In this document: piece after piece, positions 30,960 through 42,870 of the stretch
Numbering within the stretch: position 1 is the stretch's first letter
Layout of the letters: each line of letters opens with the position of its first letter
NCBI GenBank assembly: GCA_010909165.1
Contig: MU008182.1
Location: 682,001 to 746,000 of the forward strand
DNA length: 64,000 nucleotides
Origin: Anthoceros angustus
Lineage: Eukaryota; Streptophyta; Anthocerotopsida; Anthocerotales; Anthocerotaceae
Direction: 5' to 3'
Translations under genes and position numbers: made by a program
The notes under the pieces: model-generated
Databases searched by the model: none
Told to the model about the DNA's origin: nothing
The model's input: the letters and a program-made list of their open reading frames with translations, nothing else

Positions 30960-33560
30960 GGCCCCGTTCCCTCTGGCATCGCTGTATTACCGAAACTACA
31001 AGTTCGTATTCCGTGAATGTGCTGATCCGGCGAGTAGGTACGCCGGAAAGAGGAGGAAGTTCCGAGCAGTCGGCGAGAGGTAAGCAACCGGAAGCAGCGC
31101 GAAGAAGGCTGCGTACTCGAGGGCATCGGTGGGAGAGACACGGACTCATGTGGCCCTGCCTTCTGCACCTGCCGGGCCTCCACGTTGCGAGAGCGGAGGA
31201 ATCCTGCGCTGTTTGTCCCGTCCCCGGTAATGTGGCTTCCTCACCAACCCCGTCCTGGCCTCGTGAAACTGTGTGATTTGCAGTACTCCAGGCAGCCAAG
31301 TACCATTTGACTCCCCTGCCAATCCATCATTCCTTGCAGCCCTAGCCCGGGGGAGAGGAGGAGCGGGCAGGGCGCCTGCCCTTCCAGTGGGGTCTGTGTC
31401 CGTCACATGCTGCATGTTAGGGGATGATGGCCCGGCATGAATCTTCTGCTCACTCGGTACTCCAGTTGACCTGAGCCGAGACAGGGGAGGGTGGTGGGGA
31501 AGGTGCGTCAAAGATACTGGACCAACAGTCGGGTAGGTGCAAGGTACTTTCGGCGCTCCCAGCACATCAGCAAGCGATAGATAATCTAGCTCTTGGGCCC
31601 TCGGCTGTCGCTTGAGGGCTTGGCTTTTGTCTGCTTGTCTCTGTCTCAGGGTTCCTTCTCTCTGCCTGTGGTATGGTATTTTATGCTGCGTCTCTTGTTG
31701 GTGGCGAGCACTGGGAACGCTAGGGTTTTGGCGGGAGGGGAGATTAAGGAAGGCATATCTCACTCCTGAGTCCTGAGTACAGGACAGGGTAGTAGAGGTA
31801 CAGATGCTTGGGAGGTGTCAGCTGCGCAAACGTCCCTGTCCTGTGTCACCACCCTCTTTTCGTCGATGCTCTGCAATCATTTCTTACAGCTGCTTTACCA
31901 ACTCAACGCGCTTGTGATTCACAGCTTGCAGGGAGCGTTTGGAAGCTTCACTCTGGATCCTGCGGGTAAGTGGTGAGTACTGTGTGCGGCGTGAGATCCC
32001 GCCCTTGCCATTGACTTGGTTTTACTTTGTCCCAGCCTCTTACGCTAACCCATTTGTCAAACACAGCCCTCCCGAGGAAGGTGTGCCATGTGCTGCCTAC
32101 TGCACAGTTGTATCAGATCCGGATTCCCAAGTAACTCACGCGCTGGAGAGTCGAGCTGGATGCAGGTTACACGCGCCTGATGATCTGAGAAGCAGAAGCA
32201 GAAGCCTCGGAAATTGTGCAGGCCTGCGGTGAAACTGATGTCAAAAGACTGCGCCTCGGGGGAGAGGGTTTCTGACTCGGGGAAAACTTTGTTTGTATAT
32301 GTGGAAAGAATGTGAATGTTACTGGCCACTGTTTGTGATGGGGAGGACACCACCTGCCTGAACAGCACCGACATTCCAGCTGCCACATGCGCTTCTCGTG
32401 ACACAGTCACCTCTTCTGTCGGACTTGGACTCTTATCTTCTGTACTCTTGTGCATATTCCCCTGCCCAGGTATTCCCCATCACCGTCCAGCCACACTGCT
32501 GCCCATATGCTCTTGTTGGTGGAACCTGCACAAATCCAGGCTCCAAGTAACATCCGCGCCTTGTCTTGTACGCAACTAGCTGCGGGAGAGCTTGGAAAAC
32601 CCCTATCTGGAATCTCTCTCGTCTCATCGCCCACTCCAGGCTCGGATTGACTTCTCAAGAGAATGTGCTTTCGTGTCACCTCTTTCGCCAGTCCGACCAG
32701 CCACTGGCTTGGTCGCTGACGGAGCTCTGCCGTGTTGCTTTCCGGTATCACACATGACTGCCTTCAGCCCTGCTTTGACTAGGTCTGGGTGGCATGCAGA
32801 TGTAGGCGTCTCGTGAGCTGGTAATGGAATCTGGCAACCAAGGCGTCACACTTCGCAATAAGCTACCAATGAAAAAGTCCTGCCGCATCCATATCACGGG
32901 AACAAAATGAACGTCACGTACAACAATGTTGCGTTTGCCCCAACATTTTACCTTGACAACGTTGACAGGCAAGTTAGATTTGTAAACGACCTCACATTGT
33001 TAAGGTGCAACCTTCAGCCATGGGCATGAAACCATTGTTTCCATCAGCGGAACGAGCGTCGATGGTAGGGCTGCTTGAACCCTTTTCAGAGCAGAAGCAT
33101 GAATGTGGAGACGATGATCGCCCCCCGCCTCCCCCCCTCCCCGTTTCTCGTTGAAGAACCTCATGGTATGGTTTTAAATTGTTCCCTGGTGTTGTGCTAG
33201 TGAATCGAATGCCTCAGGCATTCGGTTGTTTCTGGAGCAAATTCCTGTCAAGCCTGCAGGGCGTCTGTATCACCATTCCACATCAGGAACGGCGGAGCCG
33301 TCAACTCTCAGCCATACAAATGGGACTGTGACTATGTATGACCTGGTGTGACTTGGAAAAGGGCGAAGATCCGACCACTTCCACTCCCAACAAAGTCACA
33401 AAGGGCAAAGTGCTGCCCCCTTCCACTCCCAGTAATCTATACATGCCAACCTACCAGCCCCACACTCCACTTTGCTGCTCCGGAGTCAGCCATCACAGAA
33501 AAGTAAAGGAACCTGTTCAGCAAACTTGCGACGCTGCTGGATGGCACTAACTTTTTACAA
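30960..33560. other. Unassigned region of moderate GC
   Basis: Contains frames of 130-205 codons on the minus strand (31146-31763, 32057-32455, 32407-32751) without any recognised domain or convincing splice model. A diverged gene cannot be excluded. Confidence 0.3.
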
Positions 33561-33690
33561 CACACTCCCCAGCTCTACGAAGCATTCACACTCCCCTGCT
33601 CTACGAAGCCTTCACACTCCCCTGCTCTGTGGAGCCTTCACACTCCCCTGCTCTATGGAGCCTTCACACTCCCCTGCTCTATGGAGCCTT
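33561..33690. repeat. 26-bp minisatellite, five units
   Basis: The unit resembles TTCACACTCCCCTGCTCTAT followed by GGAGCC. Later units are nearly identical and the first is more diverged. Confidence 0.85.
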
Positions 33691-34611
33691 CACAACTCAA
33701 ATGTAATGCTTCTACATCAGCGTTCTCGTAGTTCAATCCCTTCTTACATGCTGCTGTGAAAACAGGATATGTGGTGGAATGAACATGAGTCCGCTGCAAA
33801 ACTACATCACTTCGCCTGTCATAATTGTGAGGAGAAAGACTGCACTGCCAGGCCCTGTCATGGAAATAACGAACGTCAGTTTTGGGATGGCGATCATGAA
33901 ATGCAACCAACTGCATATGTACATATATATGTAAGACCGTCTGAGAAGATACGTTTAACCTGGATCTGGGGTTTCAGATTTCAGGCCGTGCACCCGAACT
34001 TAGGGCAAAAGTGCAGACGCTTGGCCGCGATTTCAAATTTGTTCCCGCTGCAGACTATCGAGTGCTGCGGGGGCTGCTTCGAATAGCAATGGCGCGTGGG
34101 ATGGCTATAAAGCGGAACGAGACCACCTCGTCTGACCGCCGTCAATTGCGTGTGTACTGCAAAGAAGCTCGGAGGATCAGGAGCTGCCGCATCTTTTCAC
34201 TTTCCCGCAGCCAGAGCTTGCAGTCCTTTTCACTTTTTTGTCCACTGCTGACTACTCCTGCTGGTGGATCGCCCTTGTCTTTCGGTTTTGGGGATGGCAG
34301 GCTGGCGGCACTGCTGCTTCCTTGAACTGGTGTTGAATTTCTGGTGTTGAACAACATCTGCTGGTGGCTTGTACTGCTTTTCCACAGCTGATGGTGAGAC
34401 GTGCTATGACACATTCGGGGACTGTCATGGCTGTTCCATTACTGCTGTGGGGGACAAGCCTAATTGTTAGTCAGCAACACCAGTTTAACAGCACACTTCA
34501 AGCACCAGCTGTGCGAAGAGGAGTACAAGCCACCAACAGCAGACGCCAGCAGTCTGGGCAATTGCAGCAGGGAAGAGCAGTGCGAATCACCACTCTTGCT
34601 AACTTCTTCGC
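33691..34611. other. Unassigned region
   Basis: No recognised gene. It leads into the ~290-bp array, whose first unit is the most diverged. Confidence 0.3.
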
Positions 34612-36790
34612 CTTGTCTGTCGAAGCAACTGTCGAAGAGCGGCAACTTCGTACAGATGGATTTGAACAACTCTGTCTCATAACTCAACTCCGATTTGCCT
34701 TGGACCAGCTGCTTGCTTGCCATTACGTTCATAGGTCATACGGTCGGCGCCAGATGTGGGTTCGATGAGATGGTTCATTATGCGTTTGACGGGTTTGGAG
34801 GGTAACCTTTTTGATAGGGATTACTTCTTGCAGTCTTGACTCCATGTCATTTGTTACAGTCAACTGCCTTGCTTTGGTCAAGGACTGTTGCTAACTCATC
34901 CACCTTGTCTGTCGCAGCAATTGTAGAAGAGCGGCGACTTTGTGTAGATGGATTTTGACATCCCTGTCTTATTGCTCAACTTCGATTTGCCTTGGACCAG
35001 CTGTTTGCCTGCCATTACGTTCAAAGGTCATACGGTCGGCGCCAGACGTAGGTTTGATGAGATGGTTCATTATGCGTTTGACGGGTTTGAAGGGAAATAT
35101 TTTGATAGGGCAGATCACTGCTTGCAGTCTTGACTCCATCTCATTTGTCACAGTTAACTTCTTTGCATTGGTCACAGGACTGTTGCTAACTCATCCACCT
35201 TGTTCGTCGCAGTAATTGTAGAAGAGCGGCAACCTTGTGTAGATGAATTTTGACAACCCTGTCTCATTTCCGATTTGCCTTGGACCAGCTATTTGCCTGC
35301 CATTACGTTCAAAGGTCATACGGTCGGCGCCAGACGTAGGTGTGATGAGATGGTTCGTTATGCGTTTGACGGGTTTGAAGGGAAACCTTTTGATAGGGCA
35401 GGTTACTGCTTGCAGTCTTGACCCGTCTCGTTTGTCACAGTTAACTGCTTTGCATTGGTCACAGGACTGTTGCTAACTCATCCACCTTGTCTGTCGCAGT
35501 AACTGTAGAAGAGCGGCAGCCTTGTCTAGATGAATTTTGACAACTCTCTCCCTGAGTGCTCAACTGCGATTTGCCTTGGACCAGCTGCTCGCCAGCCATG
35601 TGGTAGATTACTGCTTGCAGTCTTGACCCCATCTCATGTGTCAGTTAACTGCTTTGCATTGCTGACAGGACTGTTGCTAACTCATCCACCTTGTCTTCCG
35701 CAGTAACTGTAGAAGAGCGGCAACCCTGTCTAGATGGATTTTGACAACTTTCTCCCTAAGTGCTCAATTCCGATTTGCCTTAGACCAGCTGCTCGCCGGC
35801 CATGACTTTCATAGGTCATACGGTCGGCTCCAGACGTAGGTGTGATGAGATGGTTCATGATGCGTTTGACGAGTTTGAAGGGAAACCTTTTGATAGGGCA
35901 GATTACTGCTTTCAGTCTTGACCCCATGTCATGTCACGGTTAACTTCTTTGCATTGGTCACAGGACTGTTGCCAACTCATCCACCTTGTCTTTCGCAGTA
36001 ACTGTAGAAGAGCGGCAACCTTGTCTAGATGGATTTTGACAACTCTCTCCTTGAGTGCTCAATCCGATTTGCCTTGGACCAGCTGCTCGCCGGCCATGAC
36101 TTTCATAGGTCATACGGTTGGCGCCAGACGTATGGTGCCCTTGATGAAATGGTTCATTATGTATTTGACAGATTTGGAGGGCAGAGTGCTTGTAGTCTTG
36201 ACTCCACTGATTTGTCACAGTTAATTGCTTTGCATTGGTCACAGGACTGTTGCTAACTCATCCACCTTGTCTGTCGCAGTAACTGTAGAAGAGCGGCAGC
36301 CTTGTCTAGATGAATTTTGACAACTCTCTCCCTGAGTGCTCAACTGCGATTTGCCTTGGATCAGCTGCTCGCCGGCCATGACTTTCATAGGCCATACGGT
36401 CGGCTCCACGCGTAGGTGTGACGAGATGGTTCATCATTCGTTTGACTGGTTTGAAGGGAGACCTTTTGATAGGGCAGATTACTGCTTGCAGTCTTGACCC
36501 CATCTCATGTGTCACAGTAAATTGCTTTGCATTGGTCACAGGACTGGTTCTAACTTATCCAGCTTGTCTGTCAAAGTAACTGTAGAAGAGCGTCAATGTT
36601 GTCTAGATGAATTTTGACAACTCTCTGAGTGCTCAATTCCGGTTTGCCTTGGACTAGCTGCCCGCCTGCCATGATGTTCATAGACCATGCGGTTGGCGCC
36701 AGAAGTTGCCCTTGATGAGATCGTTTAATATGTGCTTGACTGATTTGGAGGGTAACCTTTTGTTAGAGCAGATTACTGTTTGCATCTTAC
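34612..36790. repeat. Tandem array of ~290-bp units, eight copies
   Basis: Units start near 34612, 34905, 35203, 35488, 35690, 35985, 36267 and 36562, marked by CTTGTCTGTCGCAGTAACTG and, inside, GATTTGCCTTGGACCAGCTG. One unit (35488-35689) carries an internal deletion of about 90 bp. Units differ chiefly by substitutions, as expected for a genuine, aged tandem array. Several units keep a minus-strand frame of 65-77 codons (for example 34969-35175, 35730-35927, 36306-36539) containing VICPIK and VKRIMNHL. Confidence 0.85.
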
Positions 36791-37189
36791 TCCATCTACT
36801 GGTTTTTTAAACTGGTTGTCTATTGTCTGACCACTACCCATCCGCTGTCGAATATTTTCTGCTGGATCATGATTGGGTGTCAGCGTACTCTGCTTGTCTG
36901 CGGTGAGGCCCGTCTTGGTAACTCGTCCGAGACAGTCGGTACCACAACGTGATTGTAGTGATCGTGGACTCCAGTAGTGCATGGCACACGATCAATGTGC
37001 GAACTCATGTGGCTACCCCACTGGGCAATTGTGGTGCCTCGGATTATGTTGAGAATCATTGAGTTGCAACAGGTTCTGGCCAACGCATTTTTATCACTCT
37101 ATCCAGGCTTTGGCAGTGCATCGCAAGCGGCTGCTGCACAGTCGAGCTATTGGAAGCGCAGGCACATGTCGGGTCATCATTTTGAAGAC

Positions 37190-37600
37190 ATGATTACTCT
37201 GATATTGTGACAACAACTGCTGCAGGCATGATACTCTGATACAGCGAGAGTTTCTGCCTGCGGACATGATAACTCTGATATACGTAGTGAGAACAAGTGC
37301 TTACGGACATGATACCTCTCATGTAATGAAAAAACATTGAGAACATGTGCTTGCAGATATGATACCTTTCATCTAGTGAGAACAACAACGACCTGCAGAC
37401 ATGATAACTATGATAGAGTGATAACACTTGCTTGCAGACATTATAACTATGATAGAGTGATGACACTTGCTTGCAGACATTATAACTCTGCGTCAGTGAG
37501 AACTTGCAGACATTATAACTTTGCGTTAGTGAGAACTTGCAGACATTATAACTATGCGGTAGTGAGAACAACCGCTTTGCACACATGATAACTCTTATCT
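37190..37600. repeat. Degenerate short tandem array (30-55 bp units)
   Basis: About ten units sharing CTTGCAGACAT(G/T)ATAACT with variable AGTGAGAAC spacers. The minus strand reads as repeats of a Y-N-V-C-K phrase, which is not regarded as a gene. Confidence 0.8.
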
Positions 37601-38489
37601 AGTGAAAGTGTTGGCATTTTGCTACTCCGGCTGCGCATTACCACAACCTCCCAATTCACCGGTGTAATGCATGTTACACAAGCTAGCAAGATCATTTCAT
37701 CAATGACCTTTGCTCTTGTGGAAGACTGACATTGTACTTGTGACAAGAGTGTGATGTAGCAAGCGGTAGCTCTGTATGTGGGGTATGTGGCATAGAACTT
37801 TCGGAATCAAGGTCTGGACGGTCTTGTACATTTCACAGACATGGCATTGTGCTTTGGCCTCCCGCTTCATCCTCTGACGTGTGGAGGTGGGGTGCACGAT
37901 GGTCGGCCTCAGTGCAAGCTGGAGGGCTTCCGAGGCAAGGGGTCAGCACGGTTGCTAGAGCCTTGGGTATGGGGAGTGGCGTTGGGGTCTGCCTGCGCGT
38001 ATGGAGCGTCGCGCACGGGCCCTTGCAGCCTGCGTCCTCGGCGGGCGCGACGTGGCGGCGGGGCTTGATCTGTCGCCACCTCCAGCCTTTCCATGCTGCG
38101 CTGCCCCGGCCGGGTTGGTTGGGGCTCGACTCCAGCGGTCGGCATGCTCTGCCGCGCCTTGGGCTCCACCAGGGCGCGGTAATGGCGCGTTCATGCATGG
38201 GGCTATGGGCGTCGGGTTTGGCGGGGATGGTTTGATGGGGCTGGGAAGTCTCGGGGTTTTCAGGGTTTCTACCACAGTTTCTGCAGCTGGGGCAAGTTCG
38301 AGCGCATATTCGGTGGGTTGTTTTGGGTTTTGGTGGGTTGCGGCCTCTCTGGGCAGGGGCCCGTGCCTCCTTGGCCCTAACTCTCCTGAGTCTTCTTATC
38401 GTCGGTACCTGTTCCTTTTGTAGACTTTTTCCACTATTCGTCCTTTTCAGTTCGGGTATTCCCATCAATCCCAAGCAGCTAAGGTTATC
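37601..38489. other. Region upstream of LINE copy 2
   Basis: GC-rich from about 37880 to 38400, possibly the divergent 5' part of the LINE. No domain is recognised in any frame. Confidence 0.3.
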
Positions 38490-39658
38490 GTTCTTGGTTA
38501 TCCCCCAACACTTTCCAACTTCGCTAATTGTTGTGAAGAGAGATCTATGCTATCCCAATGGGGCGGCCCACACCCTCTAGGACCCTCAAGGACACTCCCT
38601 GTCTGGTCTGTGCCCAGCTTTGCAGCGGAATTAAAGGGGTAAAAACCCACATTGGGCATTTGCATAAGGACTTCGACTAGACTACTTGGGCGGCCCAAGT
38701 GTGTCTTGCCACCCCCACCACCTCCGTGGGGCAGGATCCAGTGTCCAGCTCTGTTCTTCCAGGGGTAACTCTTTCATCTTGGGAATGGTTGCAGACTCAG
38801 CCAAATCACATCCACAGGTTATTTGAAACCCGCTTTCCTTGCCCACTCATCTTTCGCAGGCTCCCTAGGCACCTCCACGATGATGCCCGCTTAGCATTCC
38901 GTCTTCCTCTGGACCGCCTTGCGCTTGACTCCCACGAAGAGTTGGCCTAGTGTCTCCTTCTCCCTTGGTGGTGTTTGCGTTGTACCAGGGGTGAGGCTTG
39001 CGGCAGGAGGTCGCCAGCAATCTCCGACTTTTTCGGGTCGGCGACTGGGCATCTCTCCAAGAGGATGCTTTGCGTGCTTCCAAGGCTCGTGCGGAATCTA
39101 CGCAATGGATGGAACATGCATAAGGAAATGCGGTAAACTTGCGGCGCTGCAAGTTGTTAGGCCAAGCATATGAATTTGTCCAGGCTGCTAGGGCCCTTGG
39201 CCCCCACCCCTTGGCACCTGCTTCGGAGGAGACCATTGCGGCCCTCTGAGCCCTCCATCCAGCCTCGAAGGACGCCATCCCCCCGGACATATACGATTAT
39301 GTCCCTGAGGACCCCTTCTCCCCAGATTGGACAGCTTTTGCTCTGGCTCTCTCTACGACCCCACGTCTCTCATCTGTCGGGCTGCCTTGAACGGTGTTCA
39401 AACTTCTCAAGGATCTTTTTCTCCCCGAAGACCCTTCTAGCGGCTTCCCGGAACTCTTTTCCCTGGCTGCTGTTATAGCTTGGGATGAGACACCTCATCG
39501 AATCTCCCAAGTTCTTGCAACTAACAGGCTAGTTGCCATGGACAAGCCCACTCCCTCCTCAGGGGTGCGTCCCCTTGTAGCCTGCATGTGGCTTCTCAGC
39601 CGCACTAACGCCCTCCAATGCCGCTCCTTTCTCTAGTAGCACCTTAATCCCCTTCAAT

Positions 39659-40300
39659 TTGGCATTGCCACTCCGGGGCATTGCGAGTACGTGGTGTTTG
39701 GAGTGTCACAGGCATGCCTCGACACCCACCCGGAATGGGTGGTCTTTACAGGTGGATGTGGAGAACGCCTTCAATACCATCTCTAGAGGCATCATCTTCG
39801 AGGAACTCAGAAACGTTGGCGGTGTCTTGGGGAGCCTTATCCCTTTTGTCAGGTGCTTTTACGGTAGGTCCTTCAACCTCTACTATCAACACAAGATCGT
39901 ATCATCGGGATTTCACATCTTTGTCTTGGAGTCGGCCACAGGTACCAGGCAAGGTGACCCTCTGGGCGGTGCTCTCTTCGCCATCGCTCACTACAGGGCT
40001 TATCCAGGGTTGCCTAGTCAACACGTGATTGTATCTTCCCTTCGCTGGCAGACGACTCTCACATTCTCGGGCCTAAGGACAAGGTTAAAGAGGCCTTCGA
40101 GCTCTTCTCTCATGAGCTTTCTTTAGTGGGCTTGGAGGTTAAGCTATCCAAGTGCCGTGTTTGGTCTCCGTTGGGGATCCCCCTACATTGCGATTTCCCT
40201 GCAAGGGAGATTACTCCAGCCCTCGGTTTGCGGATTTTGGGAGTCCCCTTCTGTTCCCCTGACTTCATTGGGAGCTTCCTCGACTAGGCTCTCGTGGAAG
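39659..40300 (+). pseudogene. Reverse transcriptase domain of LINE copy 2
   Basis: The frame 39659-40126 contains motifs A and B. Motif C continues in another frame (LADDSHILG near 40050), so at least one frameshift separates them. Both copies in this window have a hydrophobic residue other than Tyr or Phe before ADD (Val in copy 1, Leu here). Confidence 0.75.
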
Positions 40301-40306
40301 ACCTCT

Positions 40307-41696
40307 CCCACATCGAGAACCTCCTTTTGCTGGAGGATGCACAGGTGGCCTTTGGTATACTTTCCTCCTGTTTCGCCAGGCGCCCTAGTTACCCCATCCG
40401 TACGTTGGCCCTGTCTTTAGTCCATTTGTCCCGACTGCAGGGATTTGACAGGAAGATCATGGACACCCTTTGTGACATCATGGGCCCTGGGGCTTTTGAG
40501 TGCCCTGCAGGCGATCTTGCCTGCTGGCAAGCATCCTTGCCAATGCAACTTGGAGGAACAAGTCCGCTGTCGTTGGAGGTATCTTCCCCGGCAGCGTCCT
40601 TAGGTTGCTGGGCTCTCTCTACCCCTACTTTGACCTCCCACTTCATCCTCCAAGACAGGTCCTTTCTGGAAGATTTTGTATTAGGAGTGGAGGAGGAACT
40701 TTCCCGCTCCAAGTATCCCTCAAGCAACCTAGGAATATGTTATCGGTGATGCAGCACGACTTCCCTTCCTTCGCAACATTCATCACTTATGGCTTCAAGG
40801 GGTTGCAGACATTGAGAAGCAGCTTGGTCAAGCCTTGATACATCCTCATGGACCCCTCCATCCCCAGGTCTACAAGAGGTCGCTTCGCTCTTGCTCGAGG
40901 CGCGGATGCTGCTACATCCATGTATCACGGGCTTTCACATCGCACCAACTAGCTTCTCTACTACGCTGCCAGGTCTTGTCCTGCTCCGGCTGTGGCTTCC
41001 TCTCTCCACATCGAGAACCTCCTTTGGAGGATGCAGTGGCCTTTGGTATACTTTCCTCCTGTTTGCCAGCGCCCTAGTTACCCCATCCGTACGTTGGCCC
41101 TGTCTTTAGTCCATTTGTCCCGACTCAGGATTGTGGAAGATCATGGACACCCTTTGTGACATCATGGGCCCTGGGGCTTTTGAGTGCCCTGCAGGCGATC
41201 TTGCCTGGCCAAGCATCCTTGCCAATGCAACTTGAGGAACAAGTCCACTGCCGTTGGAGGTATCTTCCCGGCGTCCTTAGGGTCTGGGCTCTCTACCCCT
41301 ACTTTGACCTCCCACTTCATCCTCCAAGACAGGTCCTTTCTGGAAGATTTTGTATTAGGAGTGGAGGAGGAACTTTCCCGCTCCAAGTATCCCTCAAGCA
41401 ACCTAGGAATATGTTATCGGCTGATGCCTGGCACGACTTCCCTTCCTTCGCAACATTCATCACTTATGGCTTCAAGGGGTTGCAGACATTGAGAAGCAGC
41501 TTGGTCAAGCCTTCGAGTCTGTCCTCATGGACCCCTCCATCCCCAGGTCTACAAGAGGTCAGCTTCGCTCTTGCTCTGGGAGGGGCGCAGATGCCTGGCT
41601 ACTGTCCATGTATACGGGGCTTTCACATCGCACCAACTAGCTTCTCTACTACGACGCGCTTCAGTCTTGTCCTGCTCCAGCCTGTGGCTTCCTCTC
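40307..41696. repeat. ~700-bp direct duplication inside LINE copy 2, indel-diverged
   Basis: Copy one about 40307-41005, copy two about 41006-41696. The junction lies where CTTCCTCTCTCC of copy one runs straight into CACATCGAGAACCTCC of copy two. Copy two lacks many 1-7 base pieces present in copy one (around 41130, 41205, 41270 and 41290), whereas substitutions are rare. Confidence 0.8.
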
Positions 41697-42042
41697 TCCT
41701 TACTTGTGAGTGTAGCTCTGCCCTTGATGACTCTGGGATACACCTTGCTCGTTGCCCCCATGGGGTCATTGCATTTCCACCCATGACGCCATCCGCGATG
41801 TCATGTTTGCCATTGGTCGCGAAAGTGGCTACATGGCCGGGAGGGAGCGGGGGTACACTCTTCGTCTCGGTCGGTTAATGAGGGTTACTTGTACCTCGGA
41901 CGCGGCGACCAGGTTTTAGTGGCGGACGTGGTGGTAACCAACCCTGCACGCGACTCCATCTTTGCACAGGTTATCACTAATCGTCCAGGTTGGGCTGCTG
42001 TCAGAGCGGCGTCTATCAAAGTCAGGAAATATAGGGGGATGT

Positions 42043-42482
42043 AACCACCAATTCATTCCCCATGCCCTTGAAACATGGCATTCTCCAGATAGCGAGTGTC
42101 AATTGCTCTTTACGGTCCTCTCTACGGCGATCATCCATAAAGCAAACGACAGTAGTGACACATTTTCCTCTACCTCCGTAGTTTGTAGGTCATTTTCTCT
42201 TCCTGCGTTTGACATCGTAGGTATAGTCAGTAACTTCCTATAGGGATCTTTGATGCTCCTTGGTCCCCCTTGGTTGTTTTCTGCTAGGGCTTATCCCATC
42301 AAATTTTTCCCCTCAATAGAATTTTATTCATTTCAGGAATTGACACTTGTTCCACAATGGCTATCATTATCAGAGGTGACTACTGGTATGAGGAGGAGGC
42401 TTTTTCTTGAAAGACCTTAGTCATTTGGCTATGGCGCTGGCATCTACCGCCAACGTGTGATGCAGCTTTCGATAATTGTTGC
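42043..42482. other. 3' flank of LINE copy 2
   Basis: No poly(A) or target-site duplication is clear and no gene is recognised. Confidence 0.3.
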
Positions 42483-42552
42483 CACAGTGAACAACTCAAG
42501 ACACAACCCAAAATAGTCACAGTGAACAACTCAAGACACAACCCAAAATAGT
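42483..42552. repeat. 35-bp tandem duplication
   Basis: Two identical units of CACAGTGAACAACTCAAGAC followed by ACAACCCAAAATAGT. Confidence 0.85.
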
Positions 42553-42583
42553 CACAACTGAAAGTCCAGCTATGGCTTAAGAG

Positions 42584-42870
42584 TGTGCCACTTGTGAGAG
42601 CTTGTGAAGGGGTTTGATGCACTCGGGCCGGGGATGGAGTATTGTTGTTGCTGCATGTGGCAACTGAACGATATGCGGCTAATGATGTGCGGCTATCTCC
42701 AGCATCGAGATGACCGTCAAATCTGAGCAAAACTGTGCCACTTGTGAGAGCTGGTGAAGGGGTTTGATGCACTCGGGCCGGGGATGGAGTATTGGTGTTG
42801 CTGCATGTGGCAACTGAATGATGTGCGGCTATCTCCAGCATCGAGATGACCGTCAAATCTGAGCAAAACT
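42584..42870. repeat. 150-bp tandem duplication
   Basis: Copies start at 42584 and 42734 with TGTGCCACTTGTGAGAGCT. The second lacks a short CGGCTAATGATG-like stretch. Confidence 0.85.

Larger units (their letters stand above)
38490..42042 (+). mobile_element. LINE copy 2 (broken RT and restriction-like endonuclease)
   Basis: Same family as 7941-9880 but longer toward 5'. Shifting plus-strand frames carry, in order, LQVDVENAFNTISRGIIF (motif A, near 39750), GTRQGDPLGGALFAIAHY (motif B, near 39940), LADDSHILG (motif C, near 40050) and GLEVKLSKCRVW (motif D). Then come a thumb region containing VAFGILSSCFAR (also present in copy 1), a CCHC-like motif CECSSALDDSGIHLARCP near 41710, and an endonuclease part with VADVVVTNPARDSI (near 41915) ending ...KVRKYRG at 42042. 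Many frameshifts and stops break it, and a ~700-bp direct duplication lies inside. Confidence 0.75.

Noticed and set aside
30722-31299. Open frames on both strands through the octamer minisatellite
   Set aside because: All frames stay open because the unit has no stop; the product is a simple repeat.
31146-31763. 205-codon minus-strand frame
   Set aside because: Arg/Pro-rich with no recognisable motif. Kept only as part of an unassigned region.
34612-37600. Possible CRISPR-like array
   Set aside because: There is no short conserved repeat with unique spacers of constant length, the genome is eukaryotic and no cas genes are present. These are ordinary tandem arrays.
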